DNA of 64,000 bases, from the NCBI RefSeq assembly GCF_017309385.1, contig NZ_JAFJMJ010000001.1, forward strand, positions 2,356,001 to 2,420,000, written 5' to 3'. Every line of letters begins with the position of its first letter. Position 1 is the first letter of the stretch. Below are positions 16,849 through 27,921 of the stretch, piece by piece. The position numbers and the translations under genes were made by a program. Below the pieces are notes generated by a model. It had not been told where the DNA came from. It worked only from the letters and a program-made list of their open reading frames with translations, and did not search any database. Source of the DNA: Amycolatopsis sp. 195334CR (GTDB lineage Bacteria; Actinomycetota; Actinomycetes; Mycobacteriales; Pseudonocardiaceae).

Positions 16849-17805
16849 CTAGTGACCGTGCACACTCGCGACCGCGTCGGCGGACGCCACCGGCCCGGCG
16901 TACGTCGGTGCCTTCAGCTTGGCCGGGCTCTTGCCGGTCAGCTGCGCCTGCACCTCGGTGGCCACGCCGATCATGCCGGACCGCCGCGGGTGGTAGTTCA
17001 ACGCGGCGAGCAGGTTGATGTCCTTGCCCTGGATCCACGCCGCCCCGCCGGGCGCGCACGCGTCGTGCCCGAGCGACGCCGGGTACATGTCGACGAAGGT
17101 GGTGTCGCCGTCCTCGGCGGCGGCCTTGGCCAGCGCGGCGTTCAGCGCCTGCTCCACGCTGTCCAGCCAGCGCAGGTCCCCGTCGGCGAAGGGCAGGATG
17201 TTCGGGCAGGTCCCGGTCGGCGGGCCGATCCGCGGGTAGCCGACCAGCACCACCTTCGCGTCCGGCGACCGCTCGTGCACGCCTTCGAGCACCTCGGTCA
17301 CCCGCGTGCCGGTCTGCTCGATGCGCTGCTTGATCGTGTCCACCCCGTCGACGGTGAACTTCTCCCGGCACGGCGAACCGGTCGGGTCCTGCTCGCGCAG
17401 CGGCGGGCACTCCCCGACCAGGGTGCCGAACACGCCGTAGTCGTTGCCGCCGATGCCGATGGTCACCAGGTCGGTGTCCTCGTCGAGCGCGTTGAACTGC
17501 GGCGGGTTCGAACCGAGCGGCACGGACTGCGCCTCGGTCATGTTCGTGGTGTCCGCGCCACCGCAGCTGACGTCGGTGAACGAGTCCACGTCGAGGTTGC
17601 GCGCCAGGTAGGACGGGTAGTTGTTCGTCGACCTGGCGCAGCCCAGCGGATCCAGTCGCATGAACGGGATGAGCGGGCCCGAGGTGTACGAATCCCCGAG
17701 CGCCACGTAGTCCTCATAGGCGGGGGTGGCCGAGGCGGCCCCGGTCCCCGCGGTGATTCCGGTCAGCAGCACAGCGGCGACCAACGCGCCTTTGCGAATG
17801 GACAC
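16849..17805 (-). CDS. Secreted SGNH/GDSL hydrolase
   Basis: A 318-residue secreted lipase/esterase of the SGNH fold. A Sec signal peptide (MSIRKGALVAAVLLTGITAG...ASA) is cleaved near residue 26. Block I ALGDSYTSGP holds the nucleophilic Ser, block III is GIGGNDYG, and the catalytic His is in NYHPRRSGM near residue 275. Six or more cysteines suggest disulfides, as in Streptomyces secreted lipases. The GTG start has AGGGGAA upstream and follows the acylase stop by 12 bases, so the two secreted enzymes form an operon. Confidence 0.88.
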   Translation of the reverse strand: MSIRKGALVAAVLLTGITAGTGAASATPAYEDYVALGDSYTSGPLIPFMRLDPLGCARSTNNYPSYLARNLDVDSFTDVSCGGADTTNMTEAQSVPLGSNPPQFNALDEDTDLVTIGIGGNDYGVFGTLVGECPPLREQDPTGSPCREKFTVDGVDTIKQRIEQTGTRVTEVLEGVHERSPDAKVVLVGYPRIGPPTGTCPNILPFADGDLRWLDSVEQALNAALAKAAAEDGDTTFVDMYPASLGHDACAPGGAAWIQGKDINLLAALNYHPRRSGMIGVATEVQAQLTGKSPAKLKAPTYAGPVASADAVASVHGH

Positions 17806-17817
17806 GCCCGATTCCCC

Positions 17818-20800
17818 TCAGTAAGCGTACGACTCCAGTTCGTACAACGAGTATCCGTAGTCGGTGCCGCGACGGACACCCTCCATTCGCAGGTAACGCG
17901 CGTCGGTACGGGTGAAAGTGAGCGTGTCCACGCCGCCGTCGCCGTTGACCACGGACTTCACCTCGCGCCAGCTGCTCCCGTCATTCGACACCAGCAGCCG
18001 GTAGTCACGCCCGTAGGCGGCCTCCCAGCGCAGGACCGCGCGCGCCACCGGCCGCACCGAGCCGTAGTCCACGGTGAGCGACTGCCGGTCAGACCAATCG
18101 CTGGCCCAGCGGGTGTTCAGCTTGCCGTCCACCGCGTTGGCGGGCGGCGAGTTGTACCAGCCGGTCTCGTGGCTGGTGGCGGACGCCTTCGCGCCCAGCG
18201 CGGTGTTCGACACGTCCGCGCCGCGACGGGCGGCGAACTCCACCACCTGCTGGTAGGTCGGCCGGTTCTGGGTGCTGATCTTGTCCTGCGTGATGCCGCC
18301 GAGCGGGCGGTGGATCAGCGAGTCGGCGCACCACTGGTCACCGGCCGAGCAGTCGCCGTCACCGGGGTAGACCTCGTTGATCGGCTGCGCGGCGGCCTGC
18401 TTCACGGTGTTCAGCAGGATCGTCCGGCACGCGGCCACGTCCCCGCCGCCGCAGTACTCGGCACCGAGCGGCCCGGCCACCTGGTCACCGAGGATCGCCC
18501 GGAGGTCCTTGTGCACGTAGCCCCACCAGCCCGCCTGGTACGCGGAACCCTGGTGGCCCTGGCCGACGTGCTTGCCCGGCACCTCGTTCTGCCAGCCCGA
18601 CGGTGATTCGTTGATCTTCAGCACGCCGGTCATCGCGTTGAAGGCGGGCGTGCCGAGCCCTGGCTCGAACTGGGCACGCACCAGCAGCGGCCACCACGCG
18701 TCCATGATCTTGATCGCGTCCGCGTCGGCGTAGGCCTTGCTGCCGGGGCTGGTCTCCGCCCGCAGCGCGCCCCGGCCCAGCCAGTCCTTCAGCTTGGTGA
18801 GCGCGGCCGCGGCGGCCGGATCGGTGACGGCGGCGGTGTCGATCACCCGCAGCAGCTGCGGCAACACCTTCTCCGCCCGCAGGTCGGCAAGCCCGGCTTC
18901 GGCCATCGCCTGGGTCAGGTTCACCCTGGTCACCTTGGTGCCGCTGCTGATCAGCGCCTTGACCCGGCGGTCGAGCAGATCACCCCGGTGCACCGCGGAC
19001 TTCTCGTAGCCGCTGGCCGCGTAGTCCTTGGCCTGCGCGTTGTTCCAGCTGATGTAGTAGTCCTGGTTGATCGAGTTCGGGTGCTGCTCGAACGGGGTGT
19101 AGTCGGCGCGGTTGGTGGCCGCGTTCCAGTTCCGCCACTCCAGCCCGGCGCCCGCCCTGATCGGCATGCTCGGATCGGCGGCCGGGTGCCGCACCGGGTT
19201 CGCGCCCGAGTTGTAGTAGGCGGTGTCCTGCGCGTCGGCGTAGAACCAGTTGAACGTGTAGTTGATGTGCGAGGCCGCGCGCTGGAAGTCCGCCGCCGAC
19301 TTCACCGCGTCGGGGTCGTTGAACTCCTGGAACCCGATCAGCGCGTCGACCTCGTGGAAGTAACTGCTGCGCAGTGCCGCGTAGGCGACCGGCTTGCCGT
19401 CGACGAGCGCGCGGTGCGTCACCGGCCCGTACTGGGTGCGGAAGGCCCGCAGCGTGTACGAACCGGCCGGGGTGCCGTCCGCGATCGTCGGCTTCCACGA
19501 GTTCTTGCGCTCGATGATCTCCATCGGCGTGCACTGGCCGTTGAACAGGTAGGCGTTGGATTCCTTGGTGGCCGGCGCGCCCGAGGGGTCGCACAGCTCC
19601 AGCGCGTAGGTGTCGATGATGTCCTGGTTCGCGCTCGTCGCGCTCCACGAGTAGTCCTGGCCGCGGCCGAGCAGCACGTACAGGCTGACACCGGCGAACG
19701 AGGCACCGCGCGCGCTGATCCCCGGACCCTGGAGCTCCTGCAGCATCAACAGCTGCGGGGCGAAGTAGCTGGTCTGCGGGCCGAACACGGCGACCGGGTG
19801 GCCGCTTTCGGTGTGCTGCCCGGACACCACCAGCGCGTTGGACATGCCGTGCTTCTCGGTGAGCAGGTTCGCCGGGAGCACCCCGTCGGCGAACATGTCG
19901 CGAGCCGGTTCCTGGTCGGCGGGCGCGGCGGGCTTGGCCGAAGCGCCCTGGCCGCCGACTTCGTCGAAGACCGTCTGCTGCGGACTGACCGAACCCGGTT
20001 GCGGCATCGCCACGCCCTGCGGGTTCGCCGGGGTCTTGCCGTACGGGAAGCTCTGCCCGGCGTGCAGCGTGTTCACCGTCTCGGGATCGTTCTCCGCGCG
20101 CAGGCCCTTCCAGACCTTCTCGCCCTCCTCGACGCCGTAGCGCTCCTGGATGGCCAGCTTCGCGATCGCGGCCTGGACCTCGCCGCCGCCACCGCCGCCG
20201 AACTGCGCGCCGACCACCGAGGACAGCACCACCATGTCGGTCAGCTTGAACGGCTCGATCTTGCCCGCGTTGGTGATCGCGTCGACGTGCCCGGTCAGCA
20301 CGTACTCACCGGGGAAGTAGCGGCCGGCGTGCGATTCGCTGATGTACTTGTTGATGCCCTCGACGTACGAAGTCGCGTCGGCGAAGCCCTGCGCCCCGCG
20401 CGGACCCGAGTTCTTCACCTCGTCGATCTGCCGCTGCAGTTCTTCCTCGGTGTAGGGCGCGCTCGCGAAGAACGAGCGCTCCAGGTCGCGGTTGCCCTGC
20501 GCGCCACCGGCGAACGAGGACAGCTGACCACGGCCGACACGGCGCATCACGTCCATCAGCCACAGCCGGTCCTGCGCGGCGGCGTACCCGGCGCCGAACT
20601 CGGTGCCGGACCGCGTGGTCCCGGTGATGTGCGGAACGCCGGTCGCCTTGTCCCGCACGATGGTCACGTCGGACCGGGGCTTGATCGTGCTCTCCACCTG
20701 GTCCGGTGGCACGCCGAAGGAGGCGTCGTTGAAGAACTTGCCGATGGTGTCGGTGGTCAGCCCGCGGTAGTTCGCGCCGAGGTCGGCGTACTTGCCGAGT

Positions 20801-21021
20801 TGGTCGGCGGAATGCGCGGGCCGCGTGCCGAGCGCCTTGTGGGCGAGGATCTCGGCGAGCGTGGCGTTGCCGTTCTGACCCGGCGGCAGGATGTCACCGC
20901 ACTGGCCGAGGCAGAAGTCGATCGGTGGTGGGGCCTGGGCGGTAGCCACCTGCGGTGGCACGACCACCAGCGTCGCCGCCAGTGCCCCCAGCCCGAGGAA
21001 CGTCCCGATTCGTCGGCGCAT
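17818..21021 (-). CDS. Secreted penicillin/aculeacin-type acylase with C-terminal discoidin (F5/8C) domain
   Basis: A 1067-residue Ntn-hydrolase of the penicillin amidase family, which removes acyl side chains from beta-lactams, lipopeptides or acyl-homoserine lactones. The signal peptide is MRRRIGTFLGLGALAATLVVV...ATA. The alpha part contains GVPHITGTTRSGTEFGAGYA and AAQDRLWLMDVMRR. The processing site and nucleophilic Ser lie in LTEKHGMSNALVVSG near residue 400. The last 130 residues form a galactose-binding/discoidin-like domain (NAVDGKLNTRWAS ... YLRMEGVRRGTDYGYSLYE), an extra module for substrate or wall binding. The start at 21021 follows AAGGGAG. It is first in an operon with the SGNH hydrolase. 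Confidence 0.88.
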   Translation of the reverse strand: MRRRIGTFLGLGALAATLVVVPPQVATAQAPPPIDFCLGQCGDILPPGQNGNATLAEILAHKALGTRPAHSADQLGKYADLGANYRGLTTDTIGKFFNDASFGVPPDQVESTIKPRSDVTIVRDKATGVPHITGTTRSGTEFGAGYAAAQDRLWLMDVMRRVGRGQLSSFAGGAQGNRDLERSFFASAPYTEEELQRQIDEVKNSGPRGAQGFADATSYVEGINKYISESHAGRYFPGEYVLTGHVDAITNAGKIEPFKLTDMVVLSSVVGAQFGGGGGGEVQAAIAKLAIQERYGVEEGEKVWKGLRAENDPETVNTLHAGQSFPYGKTPANPQGVAMPQPGSVSPQQTVFDEVGGQGASAKPAAPADQEPARDMFADGVLPANLLTEKHGMSNALVVSGQHTESGHPVAVFGPQTSYFAPQLLMLQELQGPGISARGASFAGVSLYVLLGRGQDYSWSATSANQDIIDTYALELCDPSGAPATKESNAYLFNGQCTPMEIIERKNSWKPTIADGTPAGSYTLRAFRTQYGPVTHRALVDGKPVAYAALRSSYFHEVDALIGFQEFNDPDAVKSAADFQRAASHINYTFNWFYADAQDTAYYNSGANPVRHPAADPSMPIRAGAGLEWRNWNAATNRADYTPFEQHPNSINQDYYISWNNAQAKDYAASGYEKSAVHRGDLLDRRVKALISSGTKVTRVNLTQAMAEAGLADLRAEKVLPQLLRVIDTAAVTDPAAAAALTKLKDWLGRGALRAETSPGSKAYADADAIKIMDAWWPLLVRAQFEPGLGTPAFNAMTGVLKINESPSGWQNEVPGKHVGQGHQGSAYQAGWWGYVHKDLRAILGDQVAGPLGAEYCGGGDVAACRTILLNTVKQAAAQPINEVYPGDGDCSAGDQWCADSLIHRPLGGITQDKISTQNRPTYQQVVEFAARRGADVSNTALGAKASATSHETGWYNSPPANAVDGKLNTRWASDWSDRQSLTVDYGSVRPVARAVLRWEAAYGRDYRLLVSNDGSSWREVKSVVNGDGGVDTLTFTRTDARYLRMEGVRRGTDYGYSLYELESYAY

Positions 21022-21193
21022 GCCACCGGCTCCCTTCGACGGTGTGACGTGGAGCACCGTACGCAGGAGTAACCACGTTTGTGAATACCTCTCACATTCT
21101 GTCGTCCCGACGGAGTATCGCCACCTCCGGCGCGAACCGGGGCCATCGCCTACGGTGGGTCCACTTGTGGGAACGAACAGGGAGGAACGCGGT

Positions 21194-21568
21194 ATGGCAC
21201 TGGAGAAGCCCGCGGTCGACGCCCCGGAGGGCCCGCCGCCCGCCGAGCTGACCGTGCACGACCTGACCGAGGGCGACGGTCCGCAGGCGCAGGCGGGCAG
21301 CACGGTCTCCGTGCACTACGTGGGGGTCGCGTACTCCACCGGGGAGGAGTTCGACGCTTCGTGGAACCGCGGGCAGACGCTCGACTTCCCGCTCGGCGCC
21401 GGGTACGTCATCCCGGGCTGGGACCAGGGCGTCGCCGGGATGAAGGTGGGCGGCCGCCGTCGCCTGACCATCCCGCCTCACCTGGCCTACGGCGACCGCG
21501 GTGCCGGCGGCAAGATCAAGCCGGGCGAGACGCTCATCTTCGTCGTCGACCTGGTCGGCGTCAGCTAG
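21194..21568 (+). CDS. FKBP-type peptidyl-prolyl cis-trans isomerase
   Basis: A 124-residue single-domain FKBP catalysing proline isomerisation in folding. Family residues are clear: VSVHYVGVAYSTGEEFDASW, DFPLGAGYVIPGWDQGVAGM, GGRRRLTIPPHLAYGDRGAG, and the end ETLIFVVDLVGV. There is no signal peptide, so it is cytoplasmic. The ATG at 21194 follows GGGAGGAACGCGGT; earlier in-frame starts lie in the divergent acylase promoter region. A strong hairpin terminator follows 13 bases after the stop. Confidence 0.93.
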   Translation: MALEKPAVDAPEGPPPAELTVHDLTEGDGPQAQAGSTVSVHYVGVAYSTGEEFDASWNRGQTLDFPLGAGYVIPGWDQGVAGMKVGGRRRLTIPPHLAYGDRGAGGKIKPGETLIFVVDLVGVS

Positions 21569-21581
21569 CCGGAACTGGAAC

Positions 21582-21626
21582 GCGGTCGGCGGCACGGTCG
21601 GTTTCGACCGTGCCGCCGACCGCTTT
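21582..21626 (+). terminator. Intrinsic terminator after the FKBP gene
   Basis: A perfect 19-bp stem (arms 21582-21600 and 21605-21623), a GTTT loop, then TTT. It lies 13 bases after the FKBP stop and separates that gene from the kinase operon. Confidence 0.9.
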
Positions 21627-21754
21627 CTGCATGCACCCGAACCTCGCCCGTGTGAAGAAGCTTGTCCTTCGACGGGATCCGGCAGTACCTTCTGTGCGTC
21701 ACATGTGACAACATTCTTCGCTCTGTCACTTGTGCCTGATCAAGGGGGACGCAC

Positions 21755-23878
<2,124 letters not shown>

Positions 23879-23894
23879 ACGAGGGGGAACGAGG

Positions 23895-24533
23895 ATGAGC
23901 GACGACGAAGAAGCCTGGAGCCTCGCGGATTCGTGGGACTACGGGGACGAACCCGCGGCGGCACCGGCACCGGAAACCGGTGGGCCACCGGTGACCGTGA
24001 CCGGCTCCCGGGTCCGGCTCGCGCCGGACTGGCGGGAGCGGATCGATCCGCGCTCGCTGCACACCGAGGTGGTCACCGCGGCGAACCAGGCGGCCGCCGA
24101 AGCCGCGCTGCGGAACCCCGCGCCGGTGCGGGAGCCGGTCCGGCCCGATCCGGCCACCGACCCGATCACCCCGGCCGACGCGCTGCGCCTGCTCGACTCG
24201 GTGCAGGCCGAGCTGGACGCCTTCGCCCGCCAGGTGGCGGCGTTCGACCACCGGCCGGAATGGGTGGACAGCGAGGGCGGGCACGTGTCGGGCTCCAGCG
24301 CGCACGGCGCGATCCGCGAGTTCGAGATCGACGCGAAGTGGGCCCGCAGCGCCCCGAACACCGAGATCGAGGCGGAACTCACCGAAGTGCTGACCCGGTT
24401 GCACGACAAGGACGACCCGGCCGCATTGCTCACCGGGCCGCAGACCCCGGCGGTCGCCGAACTGCGTGCCCTCACCGCCGACCCGAGGGCGCTGCTGCGC
24501 CGGGTCGGCCTGCTGAAGGGACCGTCGGCATGA
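23895..24533 (+). CDS. YbaB/EbfC-like N-terminal hypothetical protein in type VII-like cluster
   Basis: A 212-residue protein with an acidic N-terminus. The segment VTVTGSRVRLAPDWRERIDP and the following Ala-rich helix (HTEVVTAANQAAAEAAL) look like the C-terminal half of YbaB/EbfC-type proteins often encoded beside WXG100 genes in actinomycetes. The rest is helical and charged, with no membrane segment. It begins 16 bases after the kinase and overlaps the next gene as ATGA. The function is unknown; a cytosolic chaperone or accessory to the secreted partners is a guess. Confidence 0.65.
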   Translation: MSDDEEAWSLADSWDYGDEPAAAPAPETGGPPVTVTGSRVRLAPDWRERIDPRSLHTEVVTAANQAAAEAALRNPAPVREPVRPDPATDPITPADALRLLDSVQAELDAFARQVAAFDHRPEWVDSEGGHVSGSSAHGAIREFEIDAKWARSAPNTEIEAELTEVLTRLHDKDDPAALLTGPQTPAVAELRALTADPRALLRRVGLLKGPSA

Positions 24534-24865
24534 CCTTCGACCCGAACCGGCCGAGCGCCGCGGACATCCGGGTCGCGCTGGGCGACCTCCGGCACGACGC
24601 CCAGGTCTGGGACGACGCGCAGGAACTGCTCGCCGCCCCGCGGCAGGCCGCGCAGAACCTGAAGCTGCCCGAGGGCGCGCTCGGTTACGTCGGTGCCCCG
24701 ACCGGCCTCGCCGCGGACATCGAGGCCGCCCGGGCGCAGCTCGCCTCGATGCTCACCCAGGCCGAGGCGTACTTCGGCACGGTCGCCGGCCAGCTGCGCA
24801 AGGCGGCGAACGCCTACGAGGCGGACGAGCGCAACCACCTGCACGAACTCCACAAGTACTACTGA
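24530..24865 (+). CDS. EspC-like/WXG100-superfamily small secreted protein
   Basis: An 111-residue two-helix protein of the size and composition of ESX (type VII) secreted proteins. Hydrophobic heptads run through both helices. The second helix ends AYEADERNHL, which contains Y-x3-E, close to the known Y-x3-D/E type VII signal. A turn with GYVGAPTG sits between the helices, and no canonical WxG is present. Coupled to the previous gene by ATGA. Secretion is inferred; no ESX ATPase or membrane gene is in the window. Confidence 0.65.
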   Translation: MTFDPNRPSAADIRVALGDLRHDAQVWDDAQELLAAPRQAAQNLKLPEGALGYVGAPTGLAADIEAARAQLASMLTQAEAYFGTVAGQLRKAANAYEADERNHLHELHKYY

Positions 24866-24885
24866 GCGGCCCGGGGGAACCTCTG

Positions 24886-25677
24886 ATGGAAATGCAGGTC
24901 ACGCCGAACGTGGACCGCGTGCTGCGGGAGGCCCAGGCCTACCGCGAGAAGGTGCAGAAGGCGCTCGACGACTTCGTCCGCGAGGTGCACGAGCAGCTCG
25001 CGAAGATCCCGGATCTCCTCGACCGGCTGGTGGAACCGGTCAGGAAGCAACTGGCGGCGCTGGAGAAGCTGATCAAGCAGCTGGCGGACAAGGTGGCGCC
25101 GCTGTTCACCCACATGGGCTCGCCGTCGACCCTGCGCGAGACCGCGGACGGCTGGAGTGAGCGGGTCAACACCAAGCTGGCCGCCATCTCCGACGACGAG
25201 CTGCTCCGGCTGACCGCCGCCCACCGGTGGCACAGCGACGCGGCCACCGCCTACCGGCAGCTGATCCCGATCCAGCAGAAGAAGCTGGACGAGGTCGCCG
25301 ACCTGGCCGCCGAGCTGCGCTCGAACCTGCGTGCCATGGCCAACGCCATCGAAAGCTTCTGGACCGCCGTGGCCCTCGGCTTCGCCAGCTGCGCCACGGC
25401 CGTCGCGGGCATCGTCATCGCCACCCAGACCACCGGCGGCCTCGGCACCCCGCTCGCCGTGATCGGCCTGGTGTCCTCCGTGGTCAGCGAGCTGCTGGAC
25501 CTGATCACCACCGCGGTCGAAGGCGTGCAGACCCAGTTCCAAACCGCCGAGGACGCCCAAGCCGCCATCACCGAAAAGCTCACCAACCTGGGCACCACCT
25601 GGCCCAAAACCACCACAGACCTCTCCGACGCCTCCATCAGCGACAAGGACCGCTCCCTCTGGCGCCTGAACACCTAG
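24886..25677 (+). CDS. WXG100-like protein with C-terminal hydrophobic region
   Basis: A 263-residue, largely helical protein. The N-terminal 85 residues are a charged coiled coil. A WXG100-like core follows: ADGWSERVNTKLAAIS, then AHRWHSDAATAYRQLIP near residue 115, in the place where WxG proteins have Trp. Residues 160-210 are two hydrophobic helices (FWTAVALGFASCATAVAGIV and LAVIGLVSSVVSELLDLI) that could insert into a membrane. It is the last gene of the kinase operon. It resembles the long WXG100-family proteins linked to secreted toxins in actinomycetes, but no toxin domain is visible. Confidence 0.65.
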   Translation: MEMQVTPNVDRVLREAQAYREKVQKALDDFVREVHEQLAKIPDLLDRLVEPVRKQLAALEKLIKQLADKVAPLFTHMGSPSTLRETADGWSERVNTKLAAISDDELLRLTAAHRWHSDAATAYRQLIPIQQKKLDEVADLAAELRSNLRAMANAIESFWTAVALGFASCATAVAGIVIATQTTGGLGTPLAVIGLVSSVVSELLDLITTAVEGVQTQFQTAEDAQAAITEKLTNLGTTWPKTTTDLSDASISDKDRSLWRLNT

Positions 25678-25754
25678 CCCCACACCTGTGGGATGCCTCA
25701 TAACCACCAACCAACGCGCCCACGCTGGGTCAGCACCCACCGCACCGCGGGGGT

Positions 25755-25774
25755 TTGGGGGCTCGGGCCCCCAA
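25755..25774. terminator. Hairpin after the type VII-like operon
   Basis: An 8-bp stem (TTGGGGGC / GCCCCCAA) with a TCGG loop lies 78 bases after the WXG100-like gene, with no T-run. It probably ends the operon, and may back up the tRNA terminator from the other side. Confidence 0.6.
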
Positions 25775-25795
25775 GAAAAGTAAGGAAAACGGGAA

Positions 25796-25825
25796 GAGGC
25801 CCCCCGGCGGCAGCCGGGGGGCCTC
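25796..25825 (-). terminator. Terminator of tRNA-Leu
   Basis: A perfect 13-bp stem (arms 25796-25808 and 25813-25825) with a GGCA loop. On the minus strand it is followed by T-rich sequence (TTCCCGTTTTCCTT). It lies 8 bases beyond the tRNA 3' end. Confidence 0.85.
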
Positions 25826-25833
25826 GAACAACG

Positions 25834-25916
25834 TGGGCGAGGAGGGAGTTGAACCCTCACGTCCTTTCGGACACACGGACCTGAACCGTGCGCGTCTGCC
25901 ATTCCGCCACTCGCCC
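25834..25916 (-). tRNA. tRNA-Leu (CAG)
   Basis: An 83-nt cloverleaf read on the minus strand: acceptor GGGCGAG pairing with CTCGCCC, anticodon stem CACGG/CCGTG with loop TTCAGGT (anticodon CAG), a long class II variable arm (TGTCCGAAAGGACGT), T loop TTCAACT, discriminator A, no encoded CCA. In mycobacteria a tRNA-Leu also flanks fhaA, so position supports the call. Confidence 0.95.
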
Positions 25917-26049
25917 GAGTGCTTCACTGCGACAGCGAGAGCAGCCTATCAGGCTGGTTGAGGCGGTTTCACCGGGGGCCGTGTAGAACCGCCCGCACCC
26001 GGATAGGATCGGTGCGGAAGCACAGACGCGTGAGAGGAGGGTGTGCCCG

Positions 26050-27354
26050 GTGGGCCGCGCTAAGCGTTTTGATCGGCGCCTGGAGGGCCTGGTAGGCAAC
26101 ACCTTCGCGCGCATGTTCGGTGGCAATGTCGTCACGCAGGAAGTGGCGCAGGCACTGGAGCGTGAGAGTGAGGACAACGTTCGTGAGCTGGCCGGAGGCC
26201 GTGAGCTCGCGCCCAACCACTACATCGTGTCGCTGGGCCCGACGGATCACGACCGCATGGCCGGGGACGAACAGCGCGTCACCAAGGTGCTCGCCGAAGC
26301 GGTGGCGGAGCATCTCGCCGAGCAGGGGTGGGACACCTATGGTGACGTCGTAGTTTCGCTCGAGCGCAACGAGGCGCTGCATACTGGACAGTTCAAGACA
26401 CGCTCGTCCGTCGATCCCGATGTCAAGGCCAGTGAGATCACCGCCCCCGGCAACGGAAGTCCTGGACGGTCAGCACGACCCAGCAACGCAGGAGACCCAG
26501 CAATGAGTCAGCCCCCCGGCTACGGCCAATACGACCAGGGTGACCCGTACGGCCAGCAGGGCCAGTACGGCTACGGACAGCAGGGCCAGCCCGGTTACGA
26601 CCAGGCCGGCTACGGCGGCCAGCAGGGCGGCTACGACCAAGGCGGCTACGGCGGCGGCCAGCCCGGCTACGACCAGGGCGGTTACGGCGGTCAGCAGCCC
26701 GGGTACGACCAGGGCGGCTACGGCGGTGGCCAGCCGGGTTACGACCAGGGCGGTTACGGCGGTGGCCAGCAGCAGCCCGGGTACGACCAGGGTGGCTACG
26801 GCGGCCAGCAGCCCGGCTACGACCAGGGCGGCTACGGCGGCGGTCAGCCGGGTTACGACCAGGGTGGCCAGCAGCCCGGCTACGACCAAGGTGGTTACGG
26901 CGGTCAGCAGCCGGGTTACGACCAGGGCGGCTACGGCGGTGGCCAGCCCGGGTACGACCAGGGCGGTTACGGCGGCGGTCAGCAGCCGTACGGCCAGCCC
27001 GCCGCGCCGGACCCGTACGCGCAGGCCGGCTACCAGCCGCCCGCCACGCAGAGCGGCAACCGCCAGCTCGCCGCGAGCCTGCAGCTGGACGACGGCTCGA
27101 ACCGGAGCTACTCGCTCAAGCAGGGCGGCAACGTGGTCGGCCGCGGCCAGGACGCCGACTTCCGGCTGCCGGACACCGGCGTCTCCCGGCGGCACCTGGA
27201 GATCACCTGGGACGGCCAGAGCGCCACGCTCGCCGACATCGGGTCCACCAACGGGACCACGGTGAACGGCACCCCGGTGCAGACCTGGCAGCTGGCCGAC
27301 GGCGACGTGATCAGGGTCGGTCACTCGTCGCTGGTGTTCCGCACACAGGGCTGA
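26050..27354 (+). CDS. fhaA: FhaA: DUF3662 and FHA domain protein
   Basis: A 434-residue cytoplasmic phosphothreonine-reading protein of the cell-wall regulatory cluster. The N-terminal DUF3662 domain (1-110) includes [20 protein letters not shown] and [19 protein letters not shown] Gly/Tyr/Gln/Asp low-complexity region follows (about 150-330). The FHA domain (about 345-434) has the conserved GRG, SRRHLEI and [12 protein letters not shown] that bind phosphothreonine. In mycobacteria the FhaA FHA domain binds phosphorylated MurJ (MviN), downstream of PknB. GTG at 26050 is preferred; AGGAGG is about 10 bases upstream, and a GTG at 26041 is too close to it. Confidence 0.93.
   Translation: MGRAKRFDRRLEGLVGNTFARMFGGNVVTQEVAQALERESEDNVRELAGGRELAPNHYIVSLGPTDHDRMAGDEQRVTKVLAEAVAEHLAEQGWDTYGDVVVSLERNEALHTGQFKTRSSVDPDVKASEITAPGNGSPGRSARPSNAGDPAMSQPPGYGQYDQGDPYGQQGQYGYGQQGQPGYDQAGYGGQQGGYDQGGYGGGQPGYDQGGYGGQQPGYDQGGYGGGQPGYDQGGYGGGQQQPGYDQGGYGGQQPGYDQGGYGGGQPGYDQGGQQPGYDQGGYGGQQPGYDQGGYGGGQPGYDQGGYGGGQQPYGQPAAPDPYAQAGYQPPATQSGNRQLAASLQLDDGSNRSYSLKQGGNVVGRGQDADFRLPDTGVSRRHLEITWDGQSATLADIGSTNGTTVNGTPVQTWQLADGDVIRVGHSSLVFRTQG
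26593..26990 (+). repeat. In-frame tandem repeats encoding the FhaA Gly/Tyr/Gln linker
   Basis: About eleven imperfect 30-36-base units encode (Q/G)[10 protein letters not shown]. The units drift at third positions, so this is an old protein-level repeat that may still slip. It encodes roughly 130 residues between DUF3662 and FHA, rich in Tyr and Gln and without hydrophobic core residues, so it should be disordered. Confidence 0.9.
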
Positions 27355-27371
27355 CGTAGGCCCCGTCCGAC

Positions 27372-27402
27372 CGCTCCCGCAGAATGTGAGTCCGCGGGAG
27401 CG
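27372..27402 (+). terminator. Hairpin between fhaA and fhaB
   Basis: A 9-bp stem CGCTCCCGC / GCGGGAGCG with a 13-base loop and no T-run, in the 102-base gap after fhaA. It could attenuate read-through or stabilise the mRNA end, letting fhaA be expressed at a different level from fhaB onward. Confidence 0.5.
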
Positions 27403-27456
27403 CTGTGACGTACCGGCGTCATCGCAAGAAGCCGCACTGAGGAGCTGACACACAAG

Positions 27457-27921
27457 GTGCCAGAGCTGGTCGTTCAACTGACCAGGGTGGGATTTCTCGT
27501 CCTGCTCTGGCTGTTCGTGCTGGCCGCGCTTCGGGTGGTCCGCTCCGATCTGTACGCGGCCTCCGGCCTGCGCGTGGCGTTGCCGAGCCTGCGCCGGAAC
27601 AAGGAGAAGAAGCCACCGCGTGGCGGGAAGGTGCCCCGGCAGATGGTGGTCACGCACGGGGCGCTGGCCGGCACGCGGATCGCGCTGGACGGCCGCCCGA
27701 TCCTGATCGGGCGCGCCGACGACTCGACCCTGGTGCTCGACGACGACTACGCCTCGACCCGGCACGCGCGTATTTCACTGCGCGGGGAAGACTGGTACGT
27801 GGAAGATCTGGGCTCGACGAACGGGACCTACCTCGACCGGGCTAAGGTCACAGCACCCCTCCGAGTACCTCTCGGGGTCCCCATCCGGATCGGCAAGACG
27901 GTGATCGAGCTTCGCCCATGA
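27457..27921 (+). CDS. fhaB: FhaB/FipA: membrane-anchored FHA protein
   Basis: A 154-residue protein: one N-terminal membrane helix (RVGFLVLLWLFVLAALRVV), a basic linker (RRNKEKKPPRGGK), and a C-terminal FHA domain with LIGRADDSTLVL, STRHARISL and DLGSTNGTYLDR. In mycobacteria FhaB (FipA) is phosphorylated and links the kinases to septal and wall proteins. The start is GTG at 27457 with AGGAG 12 bases upstream, a rather wide spacing. The stop overlaps the pstP start as ATGA. Confidence 0.93.
   Translation: MPELVVQLTRVGFLVLLWLFVLAALRVVRSDLYAASGLRVALPSLRRNKEKKPPRGGKVPRQMVVTHGALAGTRIALDGRPILIGRADDSTLVLDDDYASTRHARISLRGEDWYVEDLGSTNGTYLDRAKVTAPLRVPLGVPIRIGKTVIELRP

Noticed and set aside
16849-21021. 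A beta-lactam or lipopeptide biosynthetic cluster
   Set aside because: There is no NRPS, PKS or tailoring set around the acylase. The two secreted hydrolases stand alone among housekeeping genes.
26593-26990. CRISPR array or noncoding tandem repeat
   Set aside because: Units are imperfect, stay in frame with fhaA and have no unique spacers of constant length; they encode protein repeats.
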